Under the pieces are notes generated by a model. It ran no database searches and was not told the origin of the DNA. It saw only the letters and a program-made list of their open reading frames with translations. A stretch of 64,000 nucleotides of DNA from Streptomyces sp. R33 (lineage in GTDB: Bacteria; Actinomycetota; Actinomycetes; Streptomycetales; Streptomycetaceae). Shown in pieces: positions 1-9,160 of this stretch; position 1 is the first letter of the stretch, and the number at the start of each line of letters is the position of its first letter. The translations under genes and the position numbers were made by a program. The stretch lies in contig NZ_CP165727.1 of the NCBI RefSeq assembly GCF_041200175.1, forward strand, positions 434,001 to 498,000, written 5' to 3'.

Positions 1-499
1 CCGCCGCCACGAGGCTGTCGAGCCGGTGTTCGTCCGCGCGGGTCGGGTCCGGCAGCCGCAGCACGACGCGCAGCCGCGGGCGGCATTCGCCGGGGACCGG
101 TCCGAGCGGCCGGGCGCTCCAGTCGGCGCCTCCGCTCTCGCTGATCTCCGGTTCCACGCCGAAGGCCAGCCGGATCGCCTCGGACAGGCCGCGCCGGGTG
201 CCTCGTACCCGGTGCAGATACACGGCGGCGGAGACGGCCGCCCGCAGCCGGTCCTCGGCTTCCGTGCCGTCGGTCTCGGCACCGACCCAGCCACCGAGCC
301 AGCGGGTGAAATCCATCGGGGCCAGTACCGGGGTGAAGTAGGAGTCCAGGCAGTCCAGGACGGTGAGGATCGGAGCGAGGACCTCGTCCAGCCCCGCGAC
401 GAAGCGCTGCGCCAGCTCGTCGTCGGCGAAGACCGCGGGCAGCATCTCGCCGAGGGGCGCGGAGGACCTCAGCCCGTCGATGGATCCCCTCGTGCTCAT
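1..499 (-). CDS. CIS phage tail protein (P2 protein I-like), 3' end outside window
   Basis: The reading frame starts with ATG at 499 (MSTRGSIDGLRSSAPLG) and runs off the left edge, so only the first ~166 residues are visible. The conserved sequence around FTRWLGGWVGAE, YLHRVRGTRRGLSEA and LAFGVEPEISESG is what I know from the phage tail protein domain that follows baseplate J in actinobacterial tail-like loci. It would be a baseplate component acting next to the J wedge protein. Its start overlaps the stop of the baseplate J gene by 4 bp, which indicates translational coupling at the end of the CIS operon. The C-terminus and any fibre domain cannot be judged. Confidence 0.8.
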   Translation of the reverse strand, partial: MSTRGSIDGLRSSAPLGEMLPAVFADDELAQRFVAGLDEVLAPILTVLDCLDSYFTPVLAPMDFTRWLGGWVGAETDGTEAEDRLRAAVSAAVYLHRVRGTRRGLSEAIRLAFGVEPEISESGGADWSARPLGPVPGECRPRLRVVLRLPDPTRADEHRLDSLVAA

Positions 500-2454
500 G
501 CGTCGTCTCCGATCACACGCACCCGGTGGTCGAAGGAGAACACCAGCGCCGGCGGTTCGAGGTCGATGCGCTCCGTGGCCTCGCCCCGCTTGCCGGTCAG
601 CGGGTCCGCCGGATGCAGCAGGACCTCGTCGACCAGCTCCACGCCGGGCACACGCTGGAGCACCGCGAAGATCTCGCCGGCCTGGACCCTGCGGCCGAAG
701 GGCCAGCCCGAACCGTCGGCGCCGCCGGTCAGCGGGTCGAGGTGGCGGTAGAGGGCGTCGTGCGCCTGCCGCCGCACCCGGTCGGTGTCCACGCCGCGGA
801 AGGCGTGCACGGTGGCGACGACGGTGACGCCCTGGTAGAAGGGCGGGCCGACCGCCAGCCGCGTCCCGATGAGCCTGCGGTCGTTGAGATGGCGGGTGAT
901 GCGCTGCAACAGGGCGTCACCGGGGACCAGTTGCTCGAAGCGCAGCCGCCCGCCGGGGTCCGGGACCGCCTGCGGGACCACCAGTACCCGTACCGCGTAC
1001 GCCCCGTGCTCGCTCTCCTCGCCCTCCAGGCAGGCGATCCGGGCCGTCTCGGGGGCGGCACGGCGCGCCAGCTCCTCGTAGTCGCGCAAGGTCACCGCAC
1101 GCTCGTGCGCCCGCAGGGTGATCGGCGCCCGCGTCTTGGCCTCCTGCACCGTCTCGCCGTCGACCCCGCCGCGCGCCGCCTCGCGGTTGACGACCTCGCA
1201 GACGTACGGGACGGAGGTGCGGAGCACCTGCACCGCGCCGCGCGCGACGTTCCCGGCCCGGCCGCCGCCCTTGCGGTAGCGGCGCGCCCGGACGACCGCG
1301 CCCTGTGGAGGTACCGCCCCGTACTGCCGCAGGGTGCCGTCCGGCTCCCGTACCGCCGGCCCGAAGGCGATCTCCCCGGTCGCGGCGTCGAGCGTGATGT
1401 GCCGGTCACGCGGGCCGGAGCCGGCGAAGTGGGGCACGACGTCCCAGTCCCGCCAGCCGTCGTCCCCGGCGGTCTCCAGCAGCACCGGCGGGTCATCGCC
1501 CACCACGGGCGCGTGGGCCAGCCGCACCCGCTGGCCGGGCAGCCCGGTGGACTCGCCGAGGACCTCGTCGTACACGGTCTCGGCGTGCACGACGCCGGTG
1601 GTACCGCCGATGGTGAACGCCTCCGCGGACCGCACGCTCGGCGATGTCGTGTAGAAGGGCTGGTCGGGCAGTGGTTCGGTGACCCGGCAGCGCAGCCAGC
1701 CGGCCTCCCGCCCGCCGGTGCGGGACAACACGTGCCCGCCGGGAACGTGCAGCACGGCCTCGCCCGGTCGGTTGAGGCCGCCGGTACCGTCCCGGTCGAC
1801 CTCGCACGCGGCCCAGCCGTCCTCGGTCCACGCCTCCCACACCAGCGGCGGCTGCCGCGGATCCACACCGACACCGTCGACCCGACTGTCCAGACCCAGC
1901 GCCACCGCACAGTGCGGCACGGCGGCGCTCAGCCCGAGCAGCATGCAGTCGCCGGGGCGCGGGGCCTCGGCGAAGCACATCACGTCCTTGGCCTCGGCGA
2001 GGTCGGCGGTCGCATCGGCGACGGGTTCGCCCTGGCGCTGCACCATGAGATGCACCAACTCACTCGGTACAATGCTCAGTTCGCGTTCGGTGGCGAAGAC
2101 GACCGCCTCCTCGCTCTCCGTACGCGCGGTGGCGACCTCGGTGCCGACGGGCAGAACCACCGGTTCCTCCTGCGGCGCGGAGAGCCAGAACGTGACGTCC
2201 GTACGGGCGGCCGACGGCGGGAAGAGAGTGATGCCGACCAGGTCGAGGAAGGCCAGATGGTTCTTCTCCGGCACCCGGTTCAGCCGGTAGACGATCTGGT
2301 CGGCCATGTGCGCGACCGTCTCCACGAGGGTGACGCCCGGGTCGGAGACGTTGTGGTCCGTCCACTCGGGGGCGCGCCGCTGGATGTAGCGCTTGGCGTC
2401 GTCGACGAACTGCTGGAACCGGCGGTCGTCGAGGTTCGGGGAGGGCAGGGCCAT
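496..2454 (-). CDS. cis11: CIS baseplate assembly protein J
   Basis: A 652-residue baseplate J family protein (putative baseplate assembly protein type). The N-terminus MALPSPNLDDRRFQQFVDD, the SDPGVTLVETVAHMADQI segment near residues 40-58 and the RYRKGGGRAGNVARG segment in the middle are typical; the C-terminal part (FGRRVQAGEIFAVLQRVPG) is the usual J-fold end. In eCIS this is the Afp11-like wedge protein that forms the baseplate ring around the spike. It overlaps the gp25 gene by 1 bp upstream (TGATG arrangement) and the next tail gene by 4 bp, so it is in mid-operon. Length is normal for the tail-like subfamily. Confidence 0.9.
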   Translation of the reverse strand: MALPSPNLDDRRFQQFVDDAKRYIQRRAPEWTDHNVSDPGVTLVETVAHMADQIVYRLNRVPEKNHLAFLDLVGITLFPPSAARTDVTFWLSAPQEEPVVLPVGTEVATARTESEEAVVFATERELSIVPSELVHLMVQRQGEPVADATADLAEAKDVMCFAEAPRPGDCMLLGLSAAVPHCAVALGLDSRVDGVGVDPRQPPLVWEAWTEDGWAACEVDRDGTGGLNRPGEAVLHVPGGHVLSRTGGREAGWLRCRVTEPLPDQPFYTTSPSVRSAEAFTIGGTTGVVHAETVYDEVLGESTGLPGQRVRLAHAPVVGDDPPVLLETAGDDGWRDWDVVPHFAGSGPRDRHITLDAATGEIAFGPAVREPDGTLRQYGAVPPQGAVVRARRYRKGGGRAGNVARGAVQVLRTSVPYVCEVVNREAARGGVDGETVQEAKTRAPITLRAHERAVTLRDYEELARRAAPETARIACLEGEESEHGAYAVRVLVVPQAVPDPGGRLRFEQLVPGDALLQRITRHLNDRRLIGTRLAVGPPFYQGVTVVATVHAFRGVDTDRVRRQAHDALYRHLDPLTGGADGSGWPFGRRVQAGEIFAVLQRVPGVELVDEVLLHPADPLTGKRGEATERIDLEPPALVFSFDHRVRVIGDDA

Positions 2455-2861
2455 CAGCGTTCGCTCTCATCGTGGGACGGGATCACGTAGAAGGGGAAGA
2501 CCAGACTGCGCGGGTTGTTGGTGCCACGGATCTCATAGCGGACGTCGATGAAGAGCACGCCCTGCTCCGCGCCCGCGGTCACCTCGACGTCGTGCACCTC
2601 GATCCGGGGCTCCCAGCGGTCGAGACTGACGTACACCTCGTGCTGGATCCGGCCTGCGGTGGCCTCGTTGACCGGCGCGAAGACCAAGTCGTGGATGGCA
2701 CAGCCGAATTCGGGCCGCATCGGCCGTTCTCCCGGCGCGGTGGCCAGCACCAGCCGGATGGCCTCCTCGATCTCCCGCTCCCCGCTGACCAGGGCGATGC
2801 CTCCGGTCGGGCCGATGCGCAGGGGGAACGCCCAGCCGGACCCGACGAACTGCTCGGCCAT
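2454..2861 (-). CDS. cis9: GPW/gp25 family baseplate wedge protein
   Basis: A 135-residue protein beginning MAEQFVGSGWAFPLRIG and carrying the gp25 core: SGEREIEEAIRLVLATAPGE, then RPEFGCAIHDLVFAP. T4 gp25 and Afp9 relatives join the inner baseplate and nucleate sheath polymerisation. The gene sits between the spike (VgrG-like) and baseplate J, the standard eCIS order. The gap to the upstream spike gene is 112 bp and filled with 9-bp tandem repeats, so it may have its own ribosome loading rather than strict coupling. The downstream J gene overlaps it by one base. Confidence 0.92.
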   Translation of the reverse strand: MAEQFVGSGWAFPLRIGPTGGIALVSGEREIEEAIRLVLATAPGERPMRPEFGCAIHDLVFAPVNEATAGRIQHEVYVSLDRWEPRIEVHDVEVTAGAEQGVLFIDVRYEIRGTNNPRSLVFPFYVIPSHDESER

Positions 2862-2892
2862 CAGCAGACCACCCGCCTTCTCCTTATCGTGT

Positions 2893-2979
2893 CGAACTTC
2901 ACGAACTTCACGAACTTCACGACCGTCCGCGCCATGCCGTCGGCCGTCACGGCCTTCACGGCCCTCACGGCCCTCACGG
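2893..2979. repeat. 9-bp tandem repeats between spike and gp25 genes
   Basis: Two different short tandem arrays are visible: three perfect copies of CGAACTTCA at 2893-2919, and three copies of TCACGGCC(C/T) plus a partial fourth at 2947-2979. The second array runs into the stop codon of the spike gene (2974-2976). No coding frame or hairpin explains them. Similar 9-12 bp repeats occur elsewhere in this operon. Confidence 0.8.
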
Positions 2980-4881
2980 GATCGGATACGGCTTGTTGTT
3001 GACCAGGACCATGCCCTGCAGCAGGAGCGAGGCGGCCCGAATGCCCACGTTCGCGGCGGCGTTGACCTGGATGGTCCCGGCCGCGCTCAGGGTCGCCGCG
3101 CCCGCCGCCTTGAGGCTGAGTGCGCCCAGCGCGTCCACGTTGACCGCCCCGCCGAGCGACCTGAGGTTGACCAGGCCGCTGCCCTGGATGTTGAGGGGAC
3201 CGCCGCTCTTGATGGTCAGGGCCCGGCGTGCGCTCAGTGTGAGGTCCGTGCCCGCCTCCACCGACACCGACCGGCTGCCCTTGATGGTGACGGACCCCTT
3301 GCTGTCCACCGTGATCTCGGTCCTGGTGCGGTCGAGGTTGATGGTCAGCCGGTTGTCGCCCGTGGCAACGCGCACACCCTGCCTGCGCGCCCCCGTCGTC
3401 TGGCTGAGCAGGTCAAGCCGGTTGCCGTCCCGGTCGGACAGCGTGTGCCGGATCGCCTTCTTCCTCAGCCCGTCGTGCAGCGGCACGTCCCTGACCGGGG
3501 TCGGGGTGTCCCGGCCGTTGTAGAGGCCGCCAATGACGAACGGATGGTCCAGGGCCCCGCGGTCGAAGGCCACCAGCACCTCGTCGCCGACGTCCAGCGG
3601 GAAGACGCCGCCCCCCGCCTTGCCACCCATCTGCACGGTACGGGTCCAGTCGCTGACGTACGTGTCGTCCAGCCACGGGAACCGCAGCTTCACCCGGCCT
3701 TGCTTCAGCGGGTCCTGTACATCGGTGACCAGGGCGTTGGCCACGCCCGGCAGCCTCGGCGCGGCCGCGCCACCGCCGGCACCGGAGGCAAGGCCGTACA
3801 GGGAACGCCACTGCCGGCCGCTGACGGTCACCCAGGTCTGGTAGTGGCTGTCGTCGCCGAATACGTGCCGGACGGAGGTGACCGTGTACTTGCCCTCGAA
3901 CGGCGTGCCCACATCCCTGAGCGTGACCGGCACACCGGGGCGCAGCTTCGGATTGCCGCGCACCGTGACCTCCAGCTCGGCGAAGGAGGAGGCGATGTCG
4001 TCGGCGAGGGACTCGGCGGCATACTTGACCTCGGACTGACGGTCGTACGGAGTCTCGGTCTCCGCCAGCTTCCCGGCCTTGAACGCAGAGGCCGCCTGCC
4101 CCGGGGTGGTGCCGATGGCGACGGCCTGGGTGCCGGTCGCGGGCGCCGTCGCGGTGAGCGCCTTCTTGGTGGCGACGTCCCAGCCGCGCGACTCGACCTT
4201 GCCGATCTGGTCCGCGGAGGATACAGCGGCCCGGCAGCGCAGCACGTCCCGGCCGGCGTGCAGTACGAACGGGCTCTTCTCGCCGTCGGTGCTCGTCGGC
4301 GGTGCGCCGGACGCCGGGGCGGGCCGGACGAACCGGAACCTGCCCCTGGAGTCCAGCGACATGACCATCGCGTTCTCGTCGGCGAGCCGGGAGAGGAAGT
4401 CCCAGTCGGTGACGTTCGACTGGCTGATGAACTCGTAGACGGTCTTGGTGGGCTGGACCTTGCCGATCGGGATGCCGCTCTGGGCGGCCAGCTTCCGGGC
4501 GATGTCGGAGGCCGTCTGGTTGCGGTACGCGGCGACCCTGCGCTGCCGCATCAGCCGGTGGCCCAGGTCGTAGCCGCGTATCACGGTGAACGTGCCGGTG
4601 CCGTCGTAGTCGGTCTCCATGCCGGTCACCTCGCCGGTGAGCAGCGGCGACGCCGCGCCCTGGCCGGCCGAGACGGGCGCCACAACCACCTTGGTGCCGA
4701 ACTTCACCTTCAACTCACCGAGCAGCAGCCCGTGCGGGTCACGGAAGGTGAGCCGGAATGCCCCGGGCACCCCGGCACCGAGGTCGACCCAGGCACCGAC
4801 GAGATCGTCGGCGACCCGGTCCGGGAGCTTGCCGCCGCCGATCGAGACGTGGACGACGTTGGAGAAGGACGCCTGCACCAT
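2974..4881 (-). CDS. cis8: VgrG-like spike (gp27/gp5 fusion) of the CIS
   Basis: The start is ATG at 4881 (MVQASFSNVVHVSIGGGK), overlapping the LysM gene stop by one base; the frame is open further upstream but that part lies inside the LysM gene. The 635 residues show an N-terminal late-control-D/gp27-like hub (AYRNQTASDIARKLAAQSGI, EFISQSNVTDWDFLSRLADE), a gp5-like OB domain (VTDVQDPLKQGRVKLRFPWL, DVGDEVLVAFDRG) around residues 370-460, and a C-terminal repetitive beta-helix (GSVTIKGSRSVSVEAG, LTIKSGGPLNIQGSG). It trimerises into the central spike. No toxin extension follows, and no PAAR gene lies immediately downstream in the visible part. Confidence 0.93.
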   Translation of the reverse strand: MVQASFSNVVHVSIGGGKLPDRVADDLVGAWVDLGAGVPGAFRLTFRDPHGLLLGELKVKFGTKVVVAPVSAGQGAASPLLTGEVTGMETDYDGTGTFTVIRGYDLGHRLMRQRRVAAYRNQTASDIARKLAAQSGIPIGKVQPTKTVYEFISQSNVTDWDFLSRLADENAMVMSLDSRGRFRFVRPAPASGAPPTSTDGEKSPFVLHAGRDVLRCRAAVSSADQIGKVESRGWDVATKKALTATAPATGTQAVAIGTTPGQAASAFKAGKLAETETPYDRQSEVKYAAESLADDIASSFAELEVTVRGNPKLRPGVPVTLRDVGTPFEGKYTVTSVRHVFGDDSHYQTWVTVSGRQWRSLYGLASGAGGGAAAPRLPGVANALVTDVQDPLKQGRVKLRFPWLDDTYVSDWTRTVQMGGKAGGGVFPLDVGDEVLVAFDRGALDHPFVIGGLYNGRDTPTPVRDVPLHDGLRKKAIRHTLSDRDGNRLDLLSQTTGARRQGVRVATGDNRLTINLDRTRTEITVDSKGSVTIKGSRSVSVEAGTDLTLSARRALTIKSGGPLNIQGSGLVNLRSLGGAVNVDALGALSLKAAGAATLSAAGTIQVNAAANVGIRAASLLLQGMVLVNNKPYPIP

Positions 4882-5630
4882 CAGTGACCGCCCAATTCTT
4901 CGGCCGCCGGCAGCACCACTTGCGTACCGGTCCGCAGCCCGGAAGGGTCGTCGATGCCGTTCGCCTCGGCGATCGCTCGCCAGGCGTTCGCGTCGCCGTA
5001 CTCCCGCCAAGCCAGCGACTGCAGCGTGTCGCCCGCGACGACACGGTGCACGCGCTGTGCGGTGAGCGCGCCGGAGGTCGGGTTCTGCCCCTTGGTCCTG
5101 CTGGGGATTTCGTGCAGCCGCACCTGACAGGTGGCCCGGATCGGCACACCCGTCGTGCTGAACAGCGAGTAGGTGGCGTCCACAGAGGAGACGTACGCCG
5201 TGAAGCGCGCCGTCGAGAAGGATCCCCACTGGAACACCACCCAGGGGGTGGAGGGCTGCTTGGCGGCGATGCTCTTCGCGGTCACCTCACAGCAGGAGAA
5301 GAGGGCCTCCACCTTCTTCAGCACCGTGTTGCCGCCCGGCTCGCCGGAGGAGTCCAGGAAGATCTCCACCGTCATCTCCCGGGGCTCGGGCCCCATGAAC
5401 TCCGGGACGGCGCCGTCGCGCACGGCGGCGGTCGGGGTGGTCTTCCACTGCGCACGCCGGCTGAGCGCGAGCTGTGACGGATTGAACCCGAAGGTGAAGT
5501 TCTTGATCAGCCCGCCGGGTGTGGTGCTCTGGCCGATCGGGGGTTCATGGATGGCCAACGAGGCGCGCACCAGGCTCTTGCCCGCACCGCCCTTGCCACC
5601 GCTGCCGCTTCGTCGTCCCGTGCCTGCCAT
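4881..5630 (-). CDS. cis7: LysM-domain CIS baseplate protein (Afp7-like)
   Basis: A 249-residue protein with a basic Gly-rich N-terminus (MAGTGRRSGSGGKGGAGKS). The middle carries FNPSQLALSRRAQW and PREMTVEIFLDSSGEPGGN, and the C-terminal LysM motif covers residues ~200-245 (HRVVAGDTLQSLAWREYGD, then GLRTGTQVVLP). In eCIS and T4 (gp53-like) the LysM protein links hub and wedge. The start ATG at 5630 lies 14 bp after the second tube gene, and its stop overlaps the spike gene by one base. Identification is strong from both domain order and context. Confidence 0.9.
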   Translation of the reverse strand: MAGTGRRSGSGGKGGAGKSLVRASLAIHEPPIGQSTTPGGLIKNFTFGFNPSQLALSRRAQWKTTPTAAVRDGAVPEFMGPEPREMTVEIFLDSSGEPGGNTVLKKVEALFSCCEVTAKSIAAKQPSTPWVVFQWGSFSTARFTAYVSSVDATYSLFSTTGVPIRATCQVRLHEIPSRTKGQNPTSGALTAQRVHRVVAGDTLQSLAWREYGDANAWRAIAEANGIDDPSGLRTGTQVVLPAAEELGGH

Positions 5631-5644
5631 GTGGCGTCGTCCCC

Positions 5645-6070
5645 TCAGTCCGTGAACCCGTGGTGCGTGATCTCGAGAACCTCCGTCGCCACACCGGGGC
5701 TGGCCGGGTCGAGGGAGGGCCCCTGCCAGCTGACGGGCAGCACGTCGATCAACCCCCAGCGGGCCACTTCGGAGCCGTCCGCGCGCAACGCGGCGATCTG
5801 GGCGGTGGGCCGGGTGACGCCGGTGGTCACAGAGGAGATCCAGGCCGCGACCTTGGCGGTCTCCGGCGTCAGGGGCCGGGTCAGCCGGATGGTGGAGAAG
5901 GTCACGCGGGACGGAAGCTGCCAGATGAACCCGTTGTTGCCGCCCTCCTGACGCTGCTCGATCTCCACCGTGGAGGACAGTCCTTCACACCCGTTGAAGA
6001 AGCCGAGGCTTTCGCCGTCGATGGTGAGGGTGAAGAAGACGGTGGAGCCCGGGTCGAGATGGCTGGGCAT
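5645..6070 (-). CDS. cis5: Second tail-tube-like protein (Afp5-type)
   Basis: The 141-residue frame begins at ATG 6070 (MPSHLDPGSTVFFTLTIDG), with AGAAAGG upstream as ribosome site. It shows the tube fold signatures FFNGCEGLSSTVEIEQRQEG, FIWQLPSRVTFSTIRLTRPL and a C-terminal VATEVLEITHHGF. This is the T4 gp19/phage tail protein family. Its position between the long VQR protein and the LysM protein is that of the Afp5-like adaptor that joins spike to tube, distinct from the main tube gene at 9819-10262. Confidence 0.88.
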   Translation of the reverse strand: MPSHLDPGSTVFFTLTIDGESLGFFNGCEGLSSTVEIEQRQEGGNNGFIWQLPSRVTFSTIRLTRPLTPETAKVAAWISSVTTGVTRPTAQIAALRADGSEVARWGLIDVLPVSWQGPSLDPASPGVATEVLEITHHGFTD

Positions 6071-6126
6071 CGGGTGGGCCTTTCTGGCGCGGTGCCGGGT
6101 GGGTTGGGCTGCGGGGTTGCGGCGGG

Positions 6127-9100
6127 TCACTGGCGCGGGTCGCGGAGTCTCCCGACGCGCTCCCGGTCCAGGCGGAGTTCGGTACGGAGCTGCCGTGTGA
6201 TCCGGCCGATGAGCCGGTGGGTCAGCTCGTCGAGCTGGAACTCGGTCAGGGAGCGGGGGTCGAACACACCGCCGGCGATCGGGGTGGAGGTGGATGCGGG
6301 CGGTGCCGTGACTCTCTTCTGTGCGGTGTGCTCCTTGTGCGTTCGCGGCGTCTTCTGCATCTTCTGCGTCTCGTGTGCCCTGTGAGTCGTGGGTTCGGGG
6401 GCGCGCTGGACGGTGCGGGAAGCCCGGGGCGGGGCTGGTGCCGGGGTCGTGCGGGAGACGGGCGGCAGTGGAGGGGTTGCGGGGAACCTCTGCACCGGCA
6501 GGACTGCTGCGGCGGGCAGCGCAGAGCGCTGTACAGAGGCGGGCACGTTGCCGCCGGCCACGGTCGGCCCGGCGTGCTGCTGTACGGGAGCGCGTCCGGC
6601 ATGGCCGGTCGGCGTGCCCGGTACCGCCTGGGGCCGGGCGGCGACTCCTTGTGGCCGTTCCCGGGTCGCCCCGTTCGCCGACGACGGCTTCGGGGCGGCG
6701 AGACGCTGGACGGCGAGCCGTCGTGCGGGCGGCACGGTGCCGCCGGAGTCCGCCGCCTGGAGGCCACCGCCGCCCGGCGCGGCACCAGGTGTCGCGGGAG
6801 CGCCGGCGCGGGGCAGCACCGGGTGGACTCCGGCGGTCGGTACCGGGACACGCTGCACGGGCGGTACGGAAGGACCACGGCGCAGGGGTACGGCCGCCCG
6901 CGCCTGGGGCTGACGGGAGGCGACGGGCGGCGCACTGGCCGGCAGGGGGGAGGCCAACGCACGCGCGGGAGCAAGCGCGCGTACGGGAGCAACCGCAGGT
7001 GTCGCCGCAGGCGCGGGTGTCGGCACGAGCGCCCACACGGGCAGAGACGTGGGCCGAGGTACGGGGGCTCCGGCCGTGCTCGCAACGGCCCGCCTGATCC
7101 GGTCGTCGGAACCCGGGGCGCGCCCCGCGGTGGAAGGGACAGCGGCACGCTGGACGGCCTGACCCTGCCCGGGCATCGGCCTGGGGACCGGGGCCGCTGT
7201 TCCGGCGCCGCCACCGCTCCGTGCGCCGTGCGCTGACGTTGACGTTGACGTTGATGCCCTCACCGCACGTTGGACAGCGCCGGTTCCACCACCCTGAACG
7301 GTGCCGCCCGTGGGCGGCCTGGCGTCTCCCGGCGTCGCCGTCAGGGGCGCGCCCAACAGCGGCCGCCTGCGCGGCTGAGACCCGGACACCACCGGGGCCG
7401 GGGTGGCGGACACCGGCATGCTCGGGTCCGGCTGCCGTGCTGCGGCAGGAGCGCTCCCACGGACCGGCACCACTTCACTGGCGGACGGCGTCTGCCGGGA
7501 CGCGGACGCACTGGGAGACCGTACAAGGGGCGTTACGGGAGTTGCGGGTGCGGACCAAGCCGGGACGGAGACCGAGCCGGCGGATATCGGTGCACCGAGT
7601 CCCGTACGACCTGCCCGGACGGGAGCGCTCCGCTGGACGGGGGTCGCCGGGCCGGTCGTCGGCGTGTTCCGGAGGAGCGTGCCGTTGGAGGGCGCGTGCC
7701 CCGGGGCGGAGGCCGGCTCGGGTGTCGGGGCTACGAGCTCGAGCGGTCCCGTCGTCCGTGCTCCCTCTCCGGCGATCCGCTGGACGGGGGTCGTCTGACC
7801 TGCCGTTGGCGTGATCCGGAACGGGGACGCGTCGCCGGTCGGCGCCGGGCGCGGGGCCCCAGCGGGCTCCCGCCCCGAACCGGAGCCGGACGTGGGCACC
7901 GGGGCCGCGGCCGGAGCCGGGCCAGGGCCGATGGACACGGGCAGGGCCGCTTCCGTCCCCCGTGCGCGGGCGGCGGCACTGCGCTGAACCGGTGTGGCCT
8001 CGCTGGTCGGTTGGGTGCTCCTGGATGCGAACGAGGCGGCTACCGGCCCCGGGCCCGGGGCACCGGAAGACTCCCGGCCCGAACCAGAGCTCGGGGCCGT
8101 GGCCGGGGCCGCAGCGGGGGCTGGGCCGACGGATATCGGTGTGCCGAGTCCCGTTCGGCGTGCCCCGTCAGGGGTGCTCCGCTGGACGGGGGTTGCCTGA
8201 CCGGTCGATGGCGGACCGGGAGACGGGGAAACGTCGGCAGCTGGGGCCGGAGCCAGGGGCAGGCCACCGGACGACTCCGGGCCCGGGCCCGAGGCCGGAT
8301 GAACCGAGCCGCCGGCAGCCCGTGCCGAACCGACGGGAGCGGGTTCCGAACCGACGGAACCGACGGAACCGACGGCAGCCGCAGAACCGGCGGAAGCCCC
8401 GGAACCAAGGGAACCAACGGAACCGGCAGAACCGGCGGAAGCGACGGAAGCGACGGAAGCGACGGAAGCGACGGAAGCCTTGGAACCAGCGGAAAGCGCG
8501 GAACCGGCAGCAGCCGCGGAAGCGGCCGCCCCACCGCTCCCAGCCACTCTCCGCGCCACCGGCAGCGCGCGGCGCTGCACCGCAGGCCCGCCTTGGGACC
8601 TGGTCAGAACGGTCGGCCGGGTCTGAGGCGGCTTCACGGGGGTCACCCCGACGCCCACCGGGCGGGATACCGGGACCGGAAGGGTCGCCCCCTGCACGGC
8701 CCTCTGCACCGGCAGTGCGCCGGCGGCCAGGTCGGCTGTCTCTCCGTACGCCACCACGGGCAGGGTGAGTGAGGGCAGTTCGAGTCCGGAGCTGGGCTTC
8801 GCCGAGGCCGTGAGCACCCCCTTGACCAGGCCGCCCGGCGCACCGTCGAGCACGGCATGGGACAAGGTCCCGCGGAAGGAGGGGTCCTGCCATGTGGTCA
8901 GGCGACCCCCGAACCCCGAGTCCGCGACCGGTCCGGCCGCACCGGCGGTCACACGCTGTATCGGCGGCAGCGCGGACCAGCCGGCCGACGGCCGGACCGT
9001 ATCGGACACGGGCTCGACGGCATCGGACTCCGACCGGACCACCCCCGCCCCCGCCCCCGCACCCGCACCCGCCTTGGAACCCGGCTCCGCCGCGGCAGCT

Positions 9101-9156
9101 CGCCGGCCCCGGCGGCCACCGGCCAAACCATCCTTCAGTCGATCAAGAAGTCCCAT
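6127..9156 (-). CDS. Long disordered VQR-repeat protein of the CIS operon
   Basis: A 1,009-residue protein starting at ATG 9156 (MGLLDRLKDGLAGGRRGRR), with GGAGGGG upstream. I recognise no enzyme. Composition is Ala/Pro/Gly/Ser/Val with almost no Cys. At least 13 VQR tripeptides (mostly PVQRS or AVQRA) and one IQR recur through it, several in a longer unit with ATPVQRS followed by GLGTPIS. Residues ~60-150 look more ordered (WQDPSFRGTLSHAVLDGAPG). A charged conserved-looking C-terminus (SLTEFQLDELTHRLIGRITR and LRTELRLDRERVGRL) resembles the short helix ending proteins in other actinobacterial tail loci. VQR motifs also occur near eCIS DUF4157 cargo domains, but no HExxH is present. Role could be tape measure, chaperone or loaded cargo; this is inference. 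Confidence 0.7.
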   Translation of the reverse strand: MGLLDRLKDGLAGGRRGRRAAAAEPGSKAGAGAGAGAGVVRSESDAVEPVSDTVRPSAGWSALPPIQRVTAGAAGPVADSGFGGRLTTWQDPSFRGTLSHAVLDGAPGGLVKGVLTASAKPSSGLELPSLTLPVVAYGETADLAAGALPVQRAVQGATLPVPVSRPVGVGVTPVKPPQTRPTVLTRSQGGPAVQRRALPVARRVAGSGGAAASAAAAGSALSAGSKASVASVASVASVASAGSAGSVGSLGSGASAGSAAAVGSVGSVGSEPAPVGSARAAGGSVHPASGPGPESSGGLPLAPAPAADVSPSPGPPSTGQATPVQRSTPDGARRTGLGTPISVGPAPAAAPATAPSSGSGRESSGAPGPGPVAASFASRSTQPTSEATPVQRSAAARARGTEAALPVSIGPGPAPAAAPVPTSGSGSGREPAGAPRPAPTGDASPFRITPTAGQTTPVQRIAGEGARTTGPLELVAPTPEPASAPGHAPSNGTLLRNTPTTGPATPVQRSAPVRAGRTGLGAPISAGSVSVPAWSAPATPVTPLVRSPSASASRQTPSASEVVPVRGSAPAAARQPDPSMPVSATPAPVVSGSQPRRRPLLGAPLTATPGDARPPTGGTVQGGGTGAVQRAVRASTSTSTSAHGARSGGGAGTAAPVPRPMPGQGQAVQRAAVPSTAGRAPGSDDRIRRAVASTAGAPVPRPTSLPVWALVPTPAPAATPAVAPVRALAPARALASPLPASAPPVASRQPQARAAVPLRRGPSVPPVQRVPVPTAGVHPVLPRAGAPATPGAAPGGGGLQAADSGGTVPPARRLAVQRLAAPKPSSANGATRERPQGVAARPQAVPGTPTGHAGRAPVQQHAGPTVAGGNVPASVQRSALPAAAVLPVQRFPATPPLPPVSRTTPAPAPPRASRTVQRAPEPTTHRAHETQKMQKTPRTHKEHTAQKRVTAPPASTSTPIAGGVFDPRSLTEFQLDELTHRLIGRITRQLRTELRLDRERVGRLRDPRQ
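8437..8472. repeat. GGAAGCGAC tandem repeat inside the VQR-protein gene
   Basis: Four perfect 9-bp copies encode the SVASVASVAS stretch on the minus strand; a related GGAACCGAC array lies just before it (about 8346-8372). In-frame 9-bp units allow length change without frameshift. Confidence 0.8.
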
Positions 9157-9160
9157 TCCC

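Noticed and set aside
526..2490. 654-residue plus-strand open frame opposite baseplate J
   Set aside because: It is a GC-skew shadow with Arg/Gly/His-rich sequence and no conserved motif; the minus-strand baseplate J protein explains the region.
2548..4887. 779-residue plus-strand open frame opposite the spike gene
   Set aside because: Low-complexity Arg/Gln/Gly sequence with no motif; the minus strand encodes a full VgrG-like protein.
8437..8472. Tandem repeats considered as a CRISPR or VNTR array
   Set aside because: Units are 9 bp without spacers, lie in frame within the VQR-protein gene and have no cas genes nearby.
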